64,000 nt of DNA, taken from assembly GCF_902506265.1 (NCBI RefSeq), contig NZ_LR733556.1, forward strand, positions 2,660,144 to 2,724,143. The letters are read 5' to 3'. This document shows positions 17,504 to 25,795 of the stretch, piece by piece (within the stretch, counting starts at the first letter, position 1; each line of letters begins with the position of its first letter). The translations under genes were made by a program, and so were the position numbers. This DNA is from Flavobacterium sp. 9AF (GTDB taxonomy: Bacteria > Bacteroidota > Bacteroidia > Flavobacteriales > Flavobacteriaceae). The notes beneath the pieces are model-generated. The model saw nothing but the letters and a program-made list of their open reading frames with translations. It ran no database searches and was not told the DNA's origin.

Positions 17504-18202
17504 ATGGAAACAAGAAAAATTTTATTAGTTGAAGATGACCCCAATTTTGGTGCGATACTAAAAGATTATTTAATTATAAATGATTTTGATGTTACCCTAG
17601 CCAAAAATGGTATGGAAGGATTTGAAAAGTTTAAAAAAGACATTTACGATTTATGTATTTTAGATGTCATGATGCCTTACAAAGACGGGTATACTTTGGC
17701 TAGAGAAATTCGTGAAAAAAATCAGGAAGTCCCTATTATTTTCTTAACTGCTAAAACACTAAAAGAAGATGTTTTAAAAGGATATAAAGTAGGAGCTGAT
17801 GACTATCTTAATAAACCTTTTGATTCTGAGGTTTTATTAATGAAAATTAAAGCTATTATTCAAAGAAAAGCTTCAGAAGTTAAACCAGATAATACAAAAT
17901 TTGAATTTGAAATTGGTAAATTTCATTTGAATTCTAAATTACGCTTTTTGTCTTATCAAAAAGAAGAGCCTATTAAATTATCTCCAAAAGAATGTGAGTT
18001 ATTAAAAATGCTTGCCTTACATGAAAATGATTTAATGCCTAGAGAATTAGCCTTAACAAAAATATGGAGAGATGATAATTATTTTACATCTAGAAGTATG
18101 GATGTTTATATTGCTAAACTAAGAAAATATATGAAACGCGATGAGAATGTAGAAATTTTAAACATTCATGGCGAAGGTTTTAGATTAGTAGTAAAAAAAT
18201 AA
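17504..18202 (+). CDS. OmpR/PhoB-family response regulator, RprY-like
   Basis: A DNA-binding response regulator, 232 aa, paired with the kinase just upstream. The receiver domain has the acidic pocket (E10, D11, D12), phospho-acceptor Asp54 in LDVMMP, and the conserved Lys in LNKPF. The C-terminal winged helix includes LSPKECELLKML, DDNYFTSRSMDVYIAKLRK and HGEGFRLV. The wording FLTAKTLKEDVLKGYKVGADDY and the winged-helix sequence closely resemble RprY of Bacteroides. A strong bidirectional terminator follows. Confidence 0.94.
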   Translation: METRKILLVEDDPNFGAILKDYLIINDFDVTLAKNGMEGFEKFKKDIYDLCILDVMMPYKDGYTLAREIREKNQEVPIIFLTAKTLKEDVLKGYKVGADDYLNKPFDSEVLLMKIKAIIQRKASEVKPDNTKFEFEIGKFHLNSKLRFLSYQKEEPIKLSPKECELLKMLALHENDLMPRELALTKIWRDDNYFTSRSMDVYIAKLRKYMKRDENVEILNIHGEGFRLVVKK

Positions 18203-18250
18203 AACCAAACCAAAAAAACAACAATAAAAAGCCCATTTGACAAAATAAAA

Positions 18251-18284
18251 AAAATGCTTCGAATTCTTTCGAAGCATTTTTTAT
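18251..18284. terminator. Bidirectional terminator
   Basis: A perfect 13-bp stem AAAATGCTTCGAA (18251-18263) / TTCGAAGCATTTT (18268-18280) with a 4-nt loop, an A run before and a T run after. It serves both the two-component operon and the convergent receiver gene. Confidence 0.93.
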
Positions 18285-18297
18285 AATTTTTCTTAAT

Positions 18298-18678
18298 TCA
18301 ACTTAAAATATCTCCTAAAATATTGGAAGTTAGTGGTTTAGTTATGTAGTCTTTTACTAAAAAATGATCTTTCGCTTTGTTTATATCTTCATCTTCAGTG
18401 GAAGAAGAGAGCATATATAACTTAATAGTGGTTGCATGACTTTCAAACTCTTGTTGAAATTCTTCCAAAAAATCCCAGCCACTTTTTATAGGCATAAAAA
18501 TATCTATAAAAATGACATCTGGAATCCAAATATCTTTATTTTCCCTTAAAAATGTAATGGCATCAGATACATTATTTACAGACTTTACTTCTAAAGGTGT
18601 GCTACTTTGTTCAATTAATTTTCTATTTAAAAAATTGGTGACTTGATCGTCATCTATTAAAAGTATTTTTTTTATCAT
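18298..18678 (-). CDS. Stand-alone receiver-domain response regulator
   Basis: A 126-aa protein consisting only of a CheY-like receiver domain. The acidic pocket is D9-D10-D11, the predicted phospho-acceptor is Asp59 in IDIFMP, the Ser in MLSSS fits the conserved Ser/Thr, and the Lys is in DYITKPL. There is no output domain, so it must act by protein-protein contact or as a phosphorelay intermediate. No kinase gene is adjacent on its strand. It is convergent with the RprY-like gene. Confidence 0.92.
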   Translation of the reverse strand: MIKKILLIDDDQVTNFLNRKLIEQSSTPLEVKSVNNVSDAITFLRENKDIWIPDVIFIDIFMPIKSGWDFLEEFQQEFESHATTIKLYMLSSSTEDEDINKAKDHFLVKDYITKPLTSNILGDILS

Positions 18679-18811
18679 ATATTTCTGGTTAAAATTAGGT
18701 AATAGAGTTAGATAAATTGATTATATTTAATATAACTTATTATAAATGTAAGATAAAATTGGTATTAAATAATTGTTAAGATATATATTTTACACAATTT
18801 TATTAACAATC

Positions 18812-19555
18812 CTAAGTGTTTTTTGTAGTAATTTCTAAAGTATAAGCTAACTTGTCTTCTTTGTAAATACTGTAAATAGCATTTTGATTTATTTCTTCTT
18901 TATAGATAATGGCTTCTTCATTCCAGTTGAACTCTTTTATAAAATTGATGTCTAAAGTAGCAATTTCTTGATTCAGTAATTTTTTTGGATTTTCAAAATC
19001 AAGACACCATTCCATATATTTTACATTATTTACATGATTTACAACATCTAAATCTGATAAAACCACTTTTCTTTTTCCAATAGTAGTTAAATTGAAACTA
19101 GAATCAATTTTTTTAGTAGGCACACGCGTTGCATTAGTATCAAATTTTTCAAAATGTTCATGTGGCAATGCTAAGGCTTCGGGTCTTCTACTTTGCGTAT
19201 TGATCACAGCCCAAAAAGTTTCGCAACCTACAATTTTTTCATCATTCAGATACATTTCTAAACAACGAACCGAGCGTGAATTTTCTAAAGTTTTTATCCA
19301 AGTTTTGATCGTAACCACATCGCGCCATTTAGGAAGTTTTTTTATTTCCAAACGCATTCTGCTCATTACCCAAGCCTGGTTAAAGGCTTGCATATCTGTA
19401 AAACTAATGCCTCCCAAATCGGCATGAAGGCCAGCAGTTAATTGAAGTAAATTGCACAAATCGGTATATTTTAAATACCCATTAGGATAACAATGCAAAA
19501 ATGTGATTTCTTGTTCTTGTTCTAAAATAGAGGTAAAGTTGGTTGAAATAGGCAT
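18812..19555 (-). CDS. Acyl-ACP thioesterase
   Basis: Releases fatty acids from acyl-ACP. The 247-aa protein has two hotdog-fold halves: the first with FLHCYPNGYLKYTDLCNLLQ and WVMSRMRLEI, the second starting near GKRKVVLSDLDVVNHVNNVKY. DLDVVNHVNNVKYMEW is the characteristic active-site region (Asn/His) of the FatA-like family. The ATG follows the miaA stop directly (TAAATG), implying translational coupling. Confidence 0.9.
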   Translation of the reverse strand: MPISTNFTSILEQEQEITFLHCYPNGYLKYTDLCNLLQLTAGLHADLGGISFTDMQAFNQAWVMSRMRLEIKKLPKWRDVVTIKTWIKTLENSRSVRCLEMYLNDEKIVGCETFWAVINTQSRRPEALALPHEHFEKFDTNATRVPTKKIDSSFNLTTIGKRKVVLSDLDVVNHVNNVKYMEWCLDFENPKKLLNQEIATLDINFIKEFNWNEEAIIYKEEINQNAIYSIYKEDKLAYTLEITTKNT

Positions 19556-20476
19556 TTATAATTGTAATTTGATGTAATTAATAATTTCCTGAACGTTGGT
19601 TTGGTAGGGAAACCATTTGGCATTTTCAGTTCGTTTAAACCAGGTAATTTGTCTTTTAGCAAAACGACGCGTATTTTTCTTAATTTCTTCAATGGCAAAT
19701 TCTAAAGTTGTTTTCCCTTCAAAATAATCAAATAATTCTCTGTAACCAACAGTTTGTAGAGCATTTAGGCTTTTATAAGGTACCAATTGCTGTACTTCTT
19801 CTACTAAACCTTCATGTAACATCAAATCGACTCGCTTATTGATGCGTTCATACATTACCGCTCTGTCCGCTTCTAAACCAATGATAATAGGTGTAAAGTT
19901 TCTCGTATTCTTTCGTTTACCAATAAAACTCGAATAAGGTTGGCCACTTCCTAAACAAACTTCTATAAAACGTTTCATTCGTTGCGGATTTTGAAGGGTT
20001 TGTGGGTTTTCTGTTAGCAATGTATGGTAATAAGTAGGATCTAAGGTTTGTAATTGCTCTTGTAAATAGGAAATGCCTTCTTTGTCATAGTTCGCGTTAA
20101 TTTGGTCACGAACAGTTGTTTCAATATCGGGAAAAGTATCAAAGCCTTTTAAAACGGCATCAACATATAAACCCGATCCACCCACCATAATTTGGATAGG
20201 ATTCTTTTGAAAAAGTGTATCTAATTTGGCCAAGGCTTCTTCTTCAAATTCACCCACAGAATACGTTTCCTGTATGCTCTTATTTTGTATAAAATGATGT
20301 GGAGCAGCAGCTAATTCTTCCTTATTTGGAACTGCTGTGCCAATTCTCATTTCTTTAAAAAACTGACGGCTATCACATGAAAGAATTTCGCAATTAAAAT
20401 AGTGTGCCAATTGAATGCTTAAGGCTGTTTTTCCAATAGCTGTGGGTCCTATGATAGTGATGAGGTAGTTTTTCAA
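19556..20476 (-). CDS. miaA: tRNA dimethylallyltransferase
   Basis: Adds the isopentenyl group to A37 of tRNAs that read UNN codons. The 306-aa protein has the P-loop GPTAIGKT at residues 10-17, the DSRQFFKEMRIGTAVP substrate motif, VGGSGLYVDAVLKG, and the C-terminal KKNTRRFAKRQITWFK region. The length is normal. It is followed without a gap by the acyl-ACP thioesterase. The upstream gap to the channel gene holds repeat copy B. Confidence 0.96.
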   Translation of the reverse strand: MKNYLITIIGPTAIGKTALSIQLAHYFNCEILSCDSRQFFKEMRIGTAVPNKEELAAAPHHFIQNKSIQETYSVGEFEEEALAKLDTLFQKNPIQIMVGGSGLYVDAVLKGFDTFPDIETTVRDQINANYDKEGISYLQEQLQTLDPTYYHTLLTENPQTLQNPQRMKRFIEVCLGSGQPYSSFIGKRKNTRNFTPIIIGLEADRAVMYERINKRVDLMLHEGLVEEVQQLVPYKSLNALQTVGYRELFDYFEGKTTLEFAIEEIKKNTRRFAKRQITWFKRTENAKWFPYQTNVQEIINYIKLQL

Positions 20477-20517
20477 AATATTACTGTTTAATTGTATTTA
20501 AAAATTATTGTCGTTTT

Positions 20518-20593
20518 AGCCCTGATGGGAACGGCATCCTGTCATTGCGAGGAACGAAGTAATGACAGATATAGTGTACAGCAGGATATAGCT
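20518..20593 (+). repeat. Dispersed palindromic repeat, copy B
   Basis: The left arm AGCCCTGAT...CATCC (20518-20539) and right arm ending AGCAGG (20568-20585) resemble copy A at 111-166. The centre is a different hairpin, CTGTCATT (20539-20546) / AATGACAG (20561-20568), whose loop GCGAGGAACGAAGT resembles another repeat known to me from this family of bacteria. It lies antisense to its neighbours, between the channel gene and miaA. Confidence 0.65.
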
Positions 20594-20598
20594 CCAAA

Positions 20599-21435
20599 TT
20601 AATCATCAGATAAGTTATTACCACAATTATAACAAAACTTGGCGTTTTCTTGATGCCCTTCAGCACCACAATCGGCACAAGGATTTTTGTTAACGAGAGC
20701 TAACTTTTGATCAGTTTTGGCTAATTCAGCCGAAACAATTCCTGTTGGTACAGCAATTACCCCGTAACCTAAGATCATAACTAAGGAAGCCAAAAATTGT
20801 CCTAAGGGTGTTACAGGGGAAATGTCACCATAACCTACTGTTGTTAAGGTTACTATGGTCCAATAAATACTGGTGGGTATGCTGGTAAAACCATTTTCTC
20901 GACCTTCTACCACATACATGATGGAACCAATGAGCACCGTACTGATTAAAACAAAATAAATGAATACCAAAATTTTACCTTTACTAGCTAGTAAAGCATC
21001 TTTTAATTGCTGGGATTGACCTGTAAACTGAGGATGATTCAATACTTTGAATAATCGTAATAAACGTAGGGAACGCACAATAGACAACACTCCTGAACCT
21101 GCGAAGACTTGAGCTAAATACATGGGTAACGTAGCGATAAGATCGATAATTCCGTAAAAGCTAAAAATGTATTTTAAAGGCTTGTTAATAGATATAATGC
21201 GCAAAAAATATTCTATGGTAAAAAAAATCGTAATTCCCCATTCTAATGCAATCCTGATGTCGTGATATTTGGTTTCAAAACTTTGGACTGTCTCCATCAT
21301 GGTTAGCAAGATGCTGAGTAAAATAACACCTAATAAAATAAGATCAAATGCTTTGCCAGCTACGGTATTAGTACCATAAATAACTATATATGTTTTTTTT
21401 CTAAATGTTTGAAAAGTGCTTCTTTCTTTACTCAT
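20599..21435 (-). CDS. Voltage-gated-type potassium channel with C-terminal zinc ribbon
   Basis: A 278-aa six-helix cation channel. The S4 helix is visible as SIVRSLRLLRLFKVL (Arg every third residue), and the pore helix and filter as TLTTVGYGDISP, with TVGYGD at residues 199-204. A cytoplasmic tail ends in a four-Cys zinc ribbon (C253, C256, C268, C271: CADCG...CYNCG). The channel part is typical of prokaryotic Kv-like channels. The ribbon is an unusual addition that may sense metal or redox state or mediate assembly; that is inference. The exonuclease gene lies 17 bp upstream. Confidence 0.92.
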   Translation of the reverse strand: MSKERSTFQTFRKKTYIVIYGTNTVAGKAFDLILLGVILLSILLTMMETVQSFETKYHDIRIALEWGITIFFTIEYFLRIISINKPLKYIFSFYGIIDLIATLPMYLAQVFAGSGVLSIVRSLRLLRLFKVLNHPQFTGQSQQLKDALLASKGKILVFIYFVLISTVLIGSIMYVVEGRENGFTSIPTSIYWTIVTLTTVGYGDISPVTPLGQFLASLVMILGYGVIAVPTGIVSAELAKTDQKLALVNKNPCADCGAEGHQENAKFCYNCGNNLSDD

Positions 21436-21452
21436 GATACAAATTTAATAGA

Positions 21453-22814
21453 TTAAAAAGGAATCACTTTCATTACTTTATGTTTTCTTAAATAACCTTG
21501 AATAATATTTTTTGAATCGCGATTATTTTCCATGGGTATAATTATTTTTCTTAAAATATCTAAATTTGTTATTTGATAATTCAAATCATAAAAACAATAC
21601 CCTTTGAGTGCTCCATTTTCTATTACAATTGCACTTCTTTCATCATGGGTTCTTCCTTTATCTATAATAATCATATTGCTTTTTCCAAATGTATTTTCCT
21701 GTATAAATAGGTTCACTCGAGTATTATATTCTTCAGGGTTTTCTTTATCGATACAAGCTCCATAGCATTGTTTCAAATCGTATTGGAAACAACCATTCTT
21801 AGTATCAAATAAACCGTTTATTTTTTGACAAAGGTTGTATTTTTCTGTAATTTTAAATAAGTAATTTTTGCCTTCTAGTAAGGAAGTAAAGTATGTGATT
21901 TCCTTTTTTCTACCATCAACTTTTTGAACGGTGATTTTGATATAGCCTTTTTCGTTTTTTTCAGCATACAAAGCCCAAGCAAATAAGGATTTTTTTAAGG
22001 ATCGATTATAAGTAGGTTTATTAATTTTTATTTCTTCACTTTCTTTTAATAGTGCTATTAATTCGCTTCCTGTTTCTTCATAGGTAACTGTATATGCATC
22101 ACGTTGAATTTTTTTGCTTTTATTTGAAGTTCCTGTAAAATGCTGATTGACTCTTTTTTTAATATTTTTACTTTTTCCAATGTAAATAAGGTCGCCTTTT
22201 TCATTATGTATGTAATAAATACCTGTTTTGGAAGGAACAGCTTCTACAATATCCAATAATTTAGGAGACATCCCTGCTTTAATTTCGGTTTTAATGAAAC
22301 TTTTTAGGATTTCTTTTTCAGAATCTTTTGATTGTAAGAGTTTGAATAATTTTACTGTGGCCATAGCATCTCCATTAGCTCTATGTCTGTCTGCTATAGG
22401 AATGCCTAAGGAACGCACTAACTTTCCTAAACTATATGATGGTTGTTCTGGAATGAGTTTTTTTGCTAATTCTACTGTGCACAAGGTAGGTTTTTTAAAA
22501 GTATAACCTAATCTTCTAAATTCGGTGCTTAAAATACGGTAATCGAATGAAGCGTTATGTGCCACAATAATGCAGCCTTCAGTAATCTCAATAATTCTTT
22601 TGGCTACTTCATAAAATTTAGGAGCAGAACGCAACATAGCATTATTAATACCCGTTAATTTAACTACAAAAGGTTGTATGGGCTTTTCAGGGTTTACCAA
22701 GCTAATAAATTGGTCAATTACTTCGTGACCATCATATTTATAAATAGCAATTTCGGTAATACCTTCTTCATTGTATTGCCCACCAGTTGTTTCTATGTCG
22801 AGTATTGCGTACAA
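21453..22814 (-). CDS. DEDDh exonuclease fused to a GIY-YIG (UvrC-like) nuclease
   Basis: A two-nuclease protein, 453 aa. Residues 1-165 are a DnaQ/Pol III epsilon-like 3'-5' exonuclease: ExoI LDIETTG (D6, E8), ExoII HNASFDYRIL, and ExoIII HRANGDAMAT with the His-Asp pair. Residues about 193-270 are a GIY-YIG domain (TGIYYIHNEKGDLIYIGKS, with R/H/E residues after it) like the UvrC/Cho N-terminus. The last 170 residues resemble the UvrC-associated region but no endonuclease V-like half is seen. It is likely involved in DNA repair. It forms a probable operon with the channel gene. Confidence 0.9.
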   Translation of the reverse strand: MYAILDIETTGGQYNEEGITEIAIYKYDGHEVIDQFISLVNPEKPIQPFVVKLTGINNAMLRSAPKFYEVAKRIIEITEGCIIVAHNASFDYRILSTEFRRLGYTFKKPTLCTVELAKKLIPEQPSYSLGKLVRSLGIPIADRHRANGDAMATVKLFKLLQSKDSEKEILKSFIKTEIKAGMSPKLLDIVEAVPSKTGIYYIHNEKGDLIYIGKSKNIKKRVNQHFTGTSNKSKKIQRDAYTVTYEETGSELIALLKESEEIKINKPTYNRSLKKSLFAWALYAEKNEKGYIKITVQKVDGRKKEITYFTSLLEGKNYLFKITEKYNLCQKINGLFDTKNGCFQYDLKQCYGACIDKENPEEYNTRVNLFIQENTFGKSNMIIIDKGRTHDERSAIVIENGALKGYCFYDLNYQITNLDILRKIIIPMENNRDSKNIIQGYLRKHKVMKVIPF

Positions 22815-22873
22815 ATTAAGTATTCAGTTGTTAATATTCAGTATTTTGAAAATTGACATATTTTCGCATTGAC

Positions 22874-23554
22874 TTATTGATAATTTCGATTTCCAAATAT
22901 ACTACTTCCTATTCGAACCATGGTACTTCCACAAGAAATAGCCAATTCATAATCTCCCGACATGCCCATAGAAAGTATGTTCAAGTCCACATTATCACAT
23001 GGAACAGCATCAAAATGCCTTTTTGAGCTATCGAAAAGCGCTTTTAAATGTTGAAATTCTTTTTGAATTTGAATTTGATTTTCTGTAAAGGTAGCCATTC
23101 CCATTAATCCTACTATTTTTATGTTCTCATACTTGTCATGCTGAACTTGTTTCAGCATCTCATTTAATTCCGTTTCATCTAATCCAAACTTCGTTTCTTC
23201 TTCAGCAATATGCATTTGTAATAAACAGGGAATAATGCGATTGTTTTTTGCCGCTTGTTTGTCAATTTCTTGTAATAGTTTTAAGCTATCAACACCATGA
23301 ATTAGACTCACAAAAGGAGCCATATATTTCACTTTATTGGTTTGAACATGACCAATCATATGCCATTCAATATCTTTTGGCATTTGCTCATACTTTTCAG
23401 TCATTTCCTGGATTTTGTTTTCACCAAAAATACGTTGGCCAGCCTCATAAGCTTCCATTATATCTGAAACAGGTTTCGTTTTGGAAACCGCCACAAGTGT
23501 CACTTGTTGAGGAATCGTTTTTTTTATGTCGTTGAGATTAGTTGCTATGGACAT
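22874..23554 (-). CDS. YggS/PLPBP-family pyridoxal-phosphate protein with an in-frame repeat insertion
   Basis: Maintains pyridoxal-phosphate homeostasis, with PLP bound as an aldimine. The 226-aa protein has the PLP Lys25 in LVAVSKTKP, then FGENKIQE, WHMIGHVQTNK, GLMGMATF and SMGMSGDYELAI, all family hallmarks. Residues 132-141 (E-MLKQVQHDK) are encoded by the 26-nt palindromic repeat at 23135-23160, placed in the variable segment before KIVGLMGM, where insertion is tolerated without a frameshift. The DUF1015 gene is 51 bp upstream. Confidence 0.94.
   Translation of the reverse strand: MSIATNLNDIKKTIPQQVTLVAVSKTKPVSDIMEAYEAGQRIFGENKIQEMTEKYEQMPKDIEWHMIGHVQTNKVKYMAPFVSLIHGVDSLKLLQEIDKQAAKNNRIIPCLLQMHIAEEETKFGLDETELNEMLKQVQHDKYENIKIVGLMGMATFTENQIQIQKEFQHLKALFDSSKRHFDAVPCDNVDLNILSMGMSGDYELAISCGSTMVRIGSSIFGNRNYQ
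23135..23160. repeat. 26-nt palindromic repeat, copy 2, inside the yggS-like gene
   Basis: The stem ATGCTGAA (23138-23145) / TTCAGCAT (23151-23158) has loop CTTGT. It is the same architecture as 12584-12609 with two compensatory pair changes. It is translated in frame on the minus strand. Confidence 0.8.
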
Positions 23555-23605
23555 TTTTACTATTTTGGATTAGTTGGACCGATGTTTTGCTTCGTTTTTC
23601 TAAAG

Positions 23606-24832
23606 TTACAATTCATACACAATCAAACCACTTCTAAATTTAGGTTCAATATACGTGCTTTTTGGAGGCATAATCAAATTATGATCGGCCAATGTTTTTA
23701 TCTCTGAAATATCAGAAGGGTAGAGCATAAAACCTACTTCAAAATCTCCTTCATCAATCACTTGTTTAATTGTGGTAATGGATTGTTTTCCAGGGATGTA
23801 TTCAATGCGTTCGTCATTACGTAAATCTCCAATTCCTAAAATAGGATGTAAAACCGTATTGTATAAAATTTGAGCATCTAAAGTATTCAAAATTGAATTT
23901 TCTGTGTTTTCTTGTAGGGGATGTTTGTAAAATAATGCATAAAAATTGCCATCCAAATACATACCGAATTCAAATTTATTTTCTGGTTTCCAAAGTTCTT
24001 GTTCTTTTGGCTTTACAATAAAATATTCTTCCAATAAAGTGAGAAAATTTGTTTTGGAATGTCCGTTTAAATCTCTAATAATTCGATTGAATTCATAAAT
24101 TTTAACATTGCTTTCGGCAATTAAAAAACTCATAAAATATTCTAAATTTGGGTTGCCCAATTTCTTATCTTGCTCGTAAAGCATTTCAGCTGAAGCAGAG
24201 CGATGATGTCCATCAGCTATATATAGATTAGGTATATTCTCAAAATAGTCTTGTAGCCAATCGATATCACTTTGGGTATCTATTTTCCAAAGCGTATGTT
24301 TTTCTTTAGTAGTGGTCGTAAAAGCATAAATGGGTACGCTTTGTTTCTTTAATAACAACCAAGTATTAATTTCCACACTATCAGGATAGGTAATTAAGAC
24401 AGGCTCGGTATTAAATTGGGTTTGATGTAAATAATCTTTGAATAATTCCACGCGATATTGTAAGGTGTCTTCGTGTTTTTTAATTACATCTTTTTGATAA
24501 TCTTCAACAGAAGTTCCTGCAATTATACCTGTAAATGTCTGATTTTTTGTTTGAATTTCATAGACATAAAAAACCGCTTTTTCTTCTTGAATGAAGATGC
24601 CTTCGTTTTTAAAATCCTTGTATTTTAGAGCCACTCCTTTAAAGCGTTTGTCCCAACTAATTTTCTGCGAATGCGCATAGGCGGGATTAATTACATGCAA
24701 AAACGAATACGGATTGAAGTTCAGCCATGCGGCTAACTCGGCCGGACTATAATCGTCATAATTTCTGCAGGTAACCAAACCGATTTTATCCGATGCTGGT
24801 CTAACCGCTTTAAAAGGAATTATTTTACTCAT
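23606..24832 (-). CDS. DUF1015 family protein
   Basis: A 408-aa cytoplasmic protein of the DUF1015 family, of unproven function. The family hallmarks visible are the start IIPFKAVRP, NFNPYSFLHVINP, a central IADGHHRSASAEML, and NEFNRI-like sequence afterwards. In many genomes members lie near serine-biosynthesis genes, but here no such gene is adjacent; the neighbours are a 3-hydroxyacyl-CoA dehydrogenase and a YggS protein. Confidence 0.9.
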   Translation of the reverse strand: MSKIIPFKAVRPASDKIGLVTCRNYDDYSPAELAAWLNFNPYSFLHVINPAYAHSQKISWDKRFKGVALKYKDFKNEGIFIQEEKAVFYVYEIQTKNQTFTGIIAGTSVEDYQKDVIKKHEDTLQYRVELFKDYLHQTQFNTEPVLITYPDSVEINTWLLLKKQSVPIYAFTTTTKEKHTLWKIDTQSDIDWLQDYFENIPNLYIADGHHRSASAEMLYEQDKKLGNPNLEYFMSFLIAESNVKIYEFNRIIRDLNGHSKTNFLTLLEEYFIVKPKEQELWKPENKFEFGMYLDGNFYALFYKHPLQENTENSILNTLDAQILYNTVLHPILGIGDLRNDERIEYIPGKQSITTIKQVIDEGDFEVGFMLYPSDISEIKTLADHNLIMPPKSTYIEPKFRSGLIVYEL

Positions 24833-24840
24833 AATTTAGT

Positions 24841-24888
24841 TAAAAATCAAAAGTCTAAAAGTCGAAAATGTAACTTTTAGACTTTTGA
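24841..24888 (-). terminator. Long inverted repeat, probable terminator of the dehydrogenase operon
   Basis: A perfect 16-bp stem TCAAAAGTCTAAAAGT (24847-24862) / ACTTTTAGACTTTTGA (24873-24888) with a 10-nt loop. On the minus strand a T run follows (plus A-run 24842-24846). It lies between the dehydrogenase stop and the DUF1015 start. Confidence 0.75.
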
Positions 24889-24897
24889 CATTAGTCT

Positions 24898-25791
24898 TTA
24901 CGACTTTATAAATTGTTTTGAAATTTTTTCTGCTTTTTTAACTTCAGCATAATCGTAGAAACCTTCTCCCGATTTTACACCTAATTTTCCTGCCATTACC
25001 ATATTTACTAATAAAGGACAAGGTGCGTATTTTGGGTTTTTAAAGCCATCATACATAACGTTTAAAATAGAAAGACAAACATCTAAACCAATAAAATCGG
25101 CTAACTGTAAAGGTCCCATTGGATGTGCCATTCCTAATTTCATTACGGTATCAATTTCTGCTACACCAGCAACACCATTGTATAAAGTTTCGATAGCTTC
25201 ATTAATCATTGGCATTAGGATACGATTCGCAACAAAACCTGGATAGTCGTTCACTTCTGTTGGTGTTTTTCCTAATTTTTCAGATAAGTTCATGATAATT
25301 TTGGTCACTTCATCAGAAGTATTGTAACCTCTGATAATTTCAACTAATTTCATGATAGGCACTGGATTCATGAAGTGCATTCCAATCACACGTTCAGGGT
25401 GTACTACTTGTGCTGCAATTTGTGTAATAGAAATGGAAGAGGTATTGGTAGCTAAAATCACATTATGATCACAAATGTCACTTAGCTGTTTGAAGATTTT
25501 TAATTTTAAATCTACATTTTCAGTAGCTGCTTCAACTACTAAATCACAACCCACAACACCATCTTTAGTATCGGTGTAGGTAATGATATTGCTTATCGTT
25601 TTTATTTTATCGTCTTCAGTAATACTGCCTTTGGCTACCATTCGATCTAAATTTTTAGCTATTGTGGTCATGCCTCTTTCAATTGCGGCTTCTGAGATAT
25701 CTATTAATTTTACGGTAAATCCAGATTGTGCAAAAGTATGAGCGATTCCGTTGCCCATAGTTCCTGCACCTATAACTGCTATTTGTTTCAT
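24898..25791 (-). CDS. 3-hydroxybutyryl/3-hydroxyacyl-CoA dehydrogenase
   Basis: NAD(P)-dependent oxidation of 3-hydroxyacyl-CoA, in beta-oxidation or short-chain acyl-CoA metabolism. The 297-aa protein has a Rossmann motif GAGTMG at residues 8-13, the catalytic-loop region ATNTSSISITQIA, the family signature MHFMNPVPIMKLVEIIRG (catalytic His), and the C-terminal domain GFVANRILMPMINEA and MGPLQLADFIGLD. It ends an operon: Gfo/Idh oxidoreductase, 4-TM protein, dehydrogenase (gap 4 bp). Confidence 0.94.
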   Translation of the reverse strand: MKQIAVIGAGTMGNGIAHTFAQSGFTVKLIDISEAAIERGMTTIAKNLDRMVAKGSITEDDKIKTISNIITYTDTKDGVVGCDLVVEAATENVDLKLKIFKQLSDICDHNVILATNTSSISITQIAAQVVHPERVIGMHFMNPVPIMKLVEIIRGYNTSDEVTKIIMNLSEKLGKTPTEVNDYPGFVANRILMPMINEAIETLYNGVAGVAEIDTVMKLGMAHPMGPLQLADFIGLDVCLSILNVMYDGFKNPKYAPCPLLVNMVMAGKLGVKSGEGFYDYAEVKKAEKISKQFIKS

Positions 25792-25795
25792 TGTA

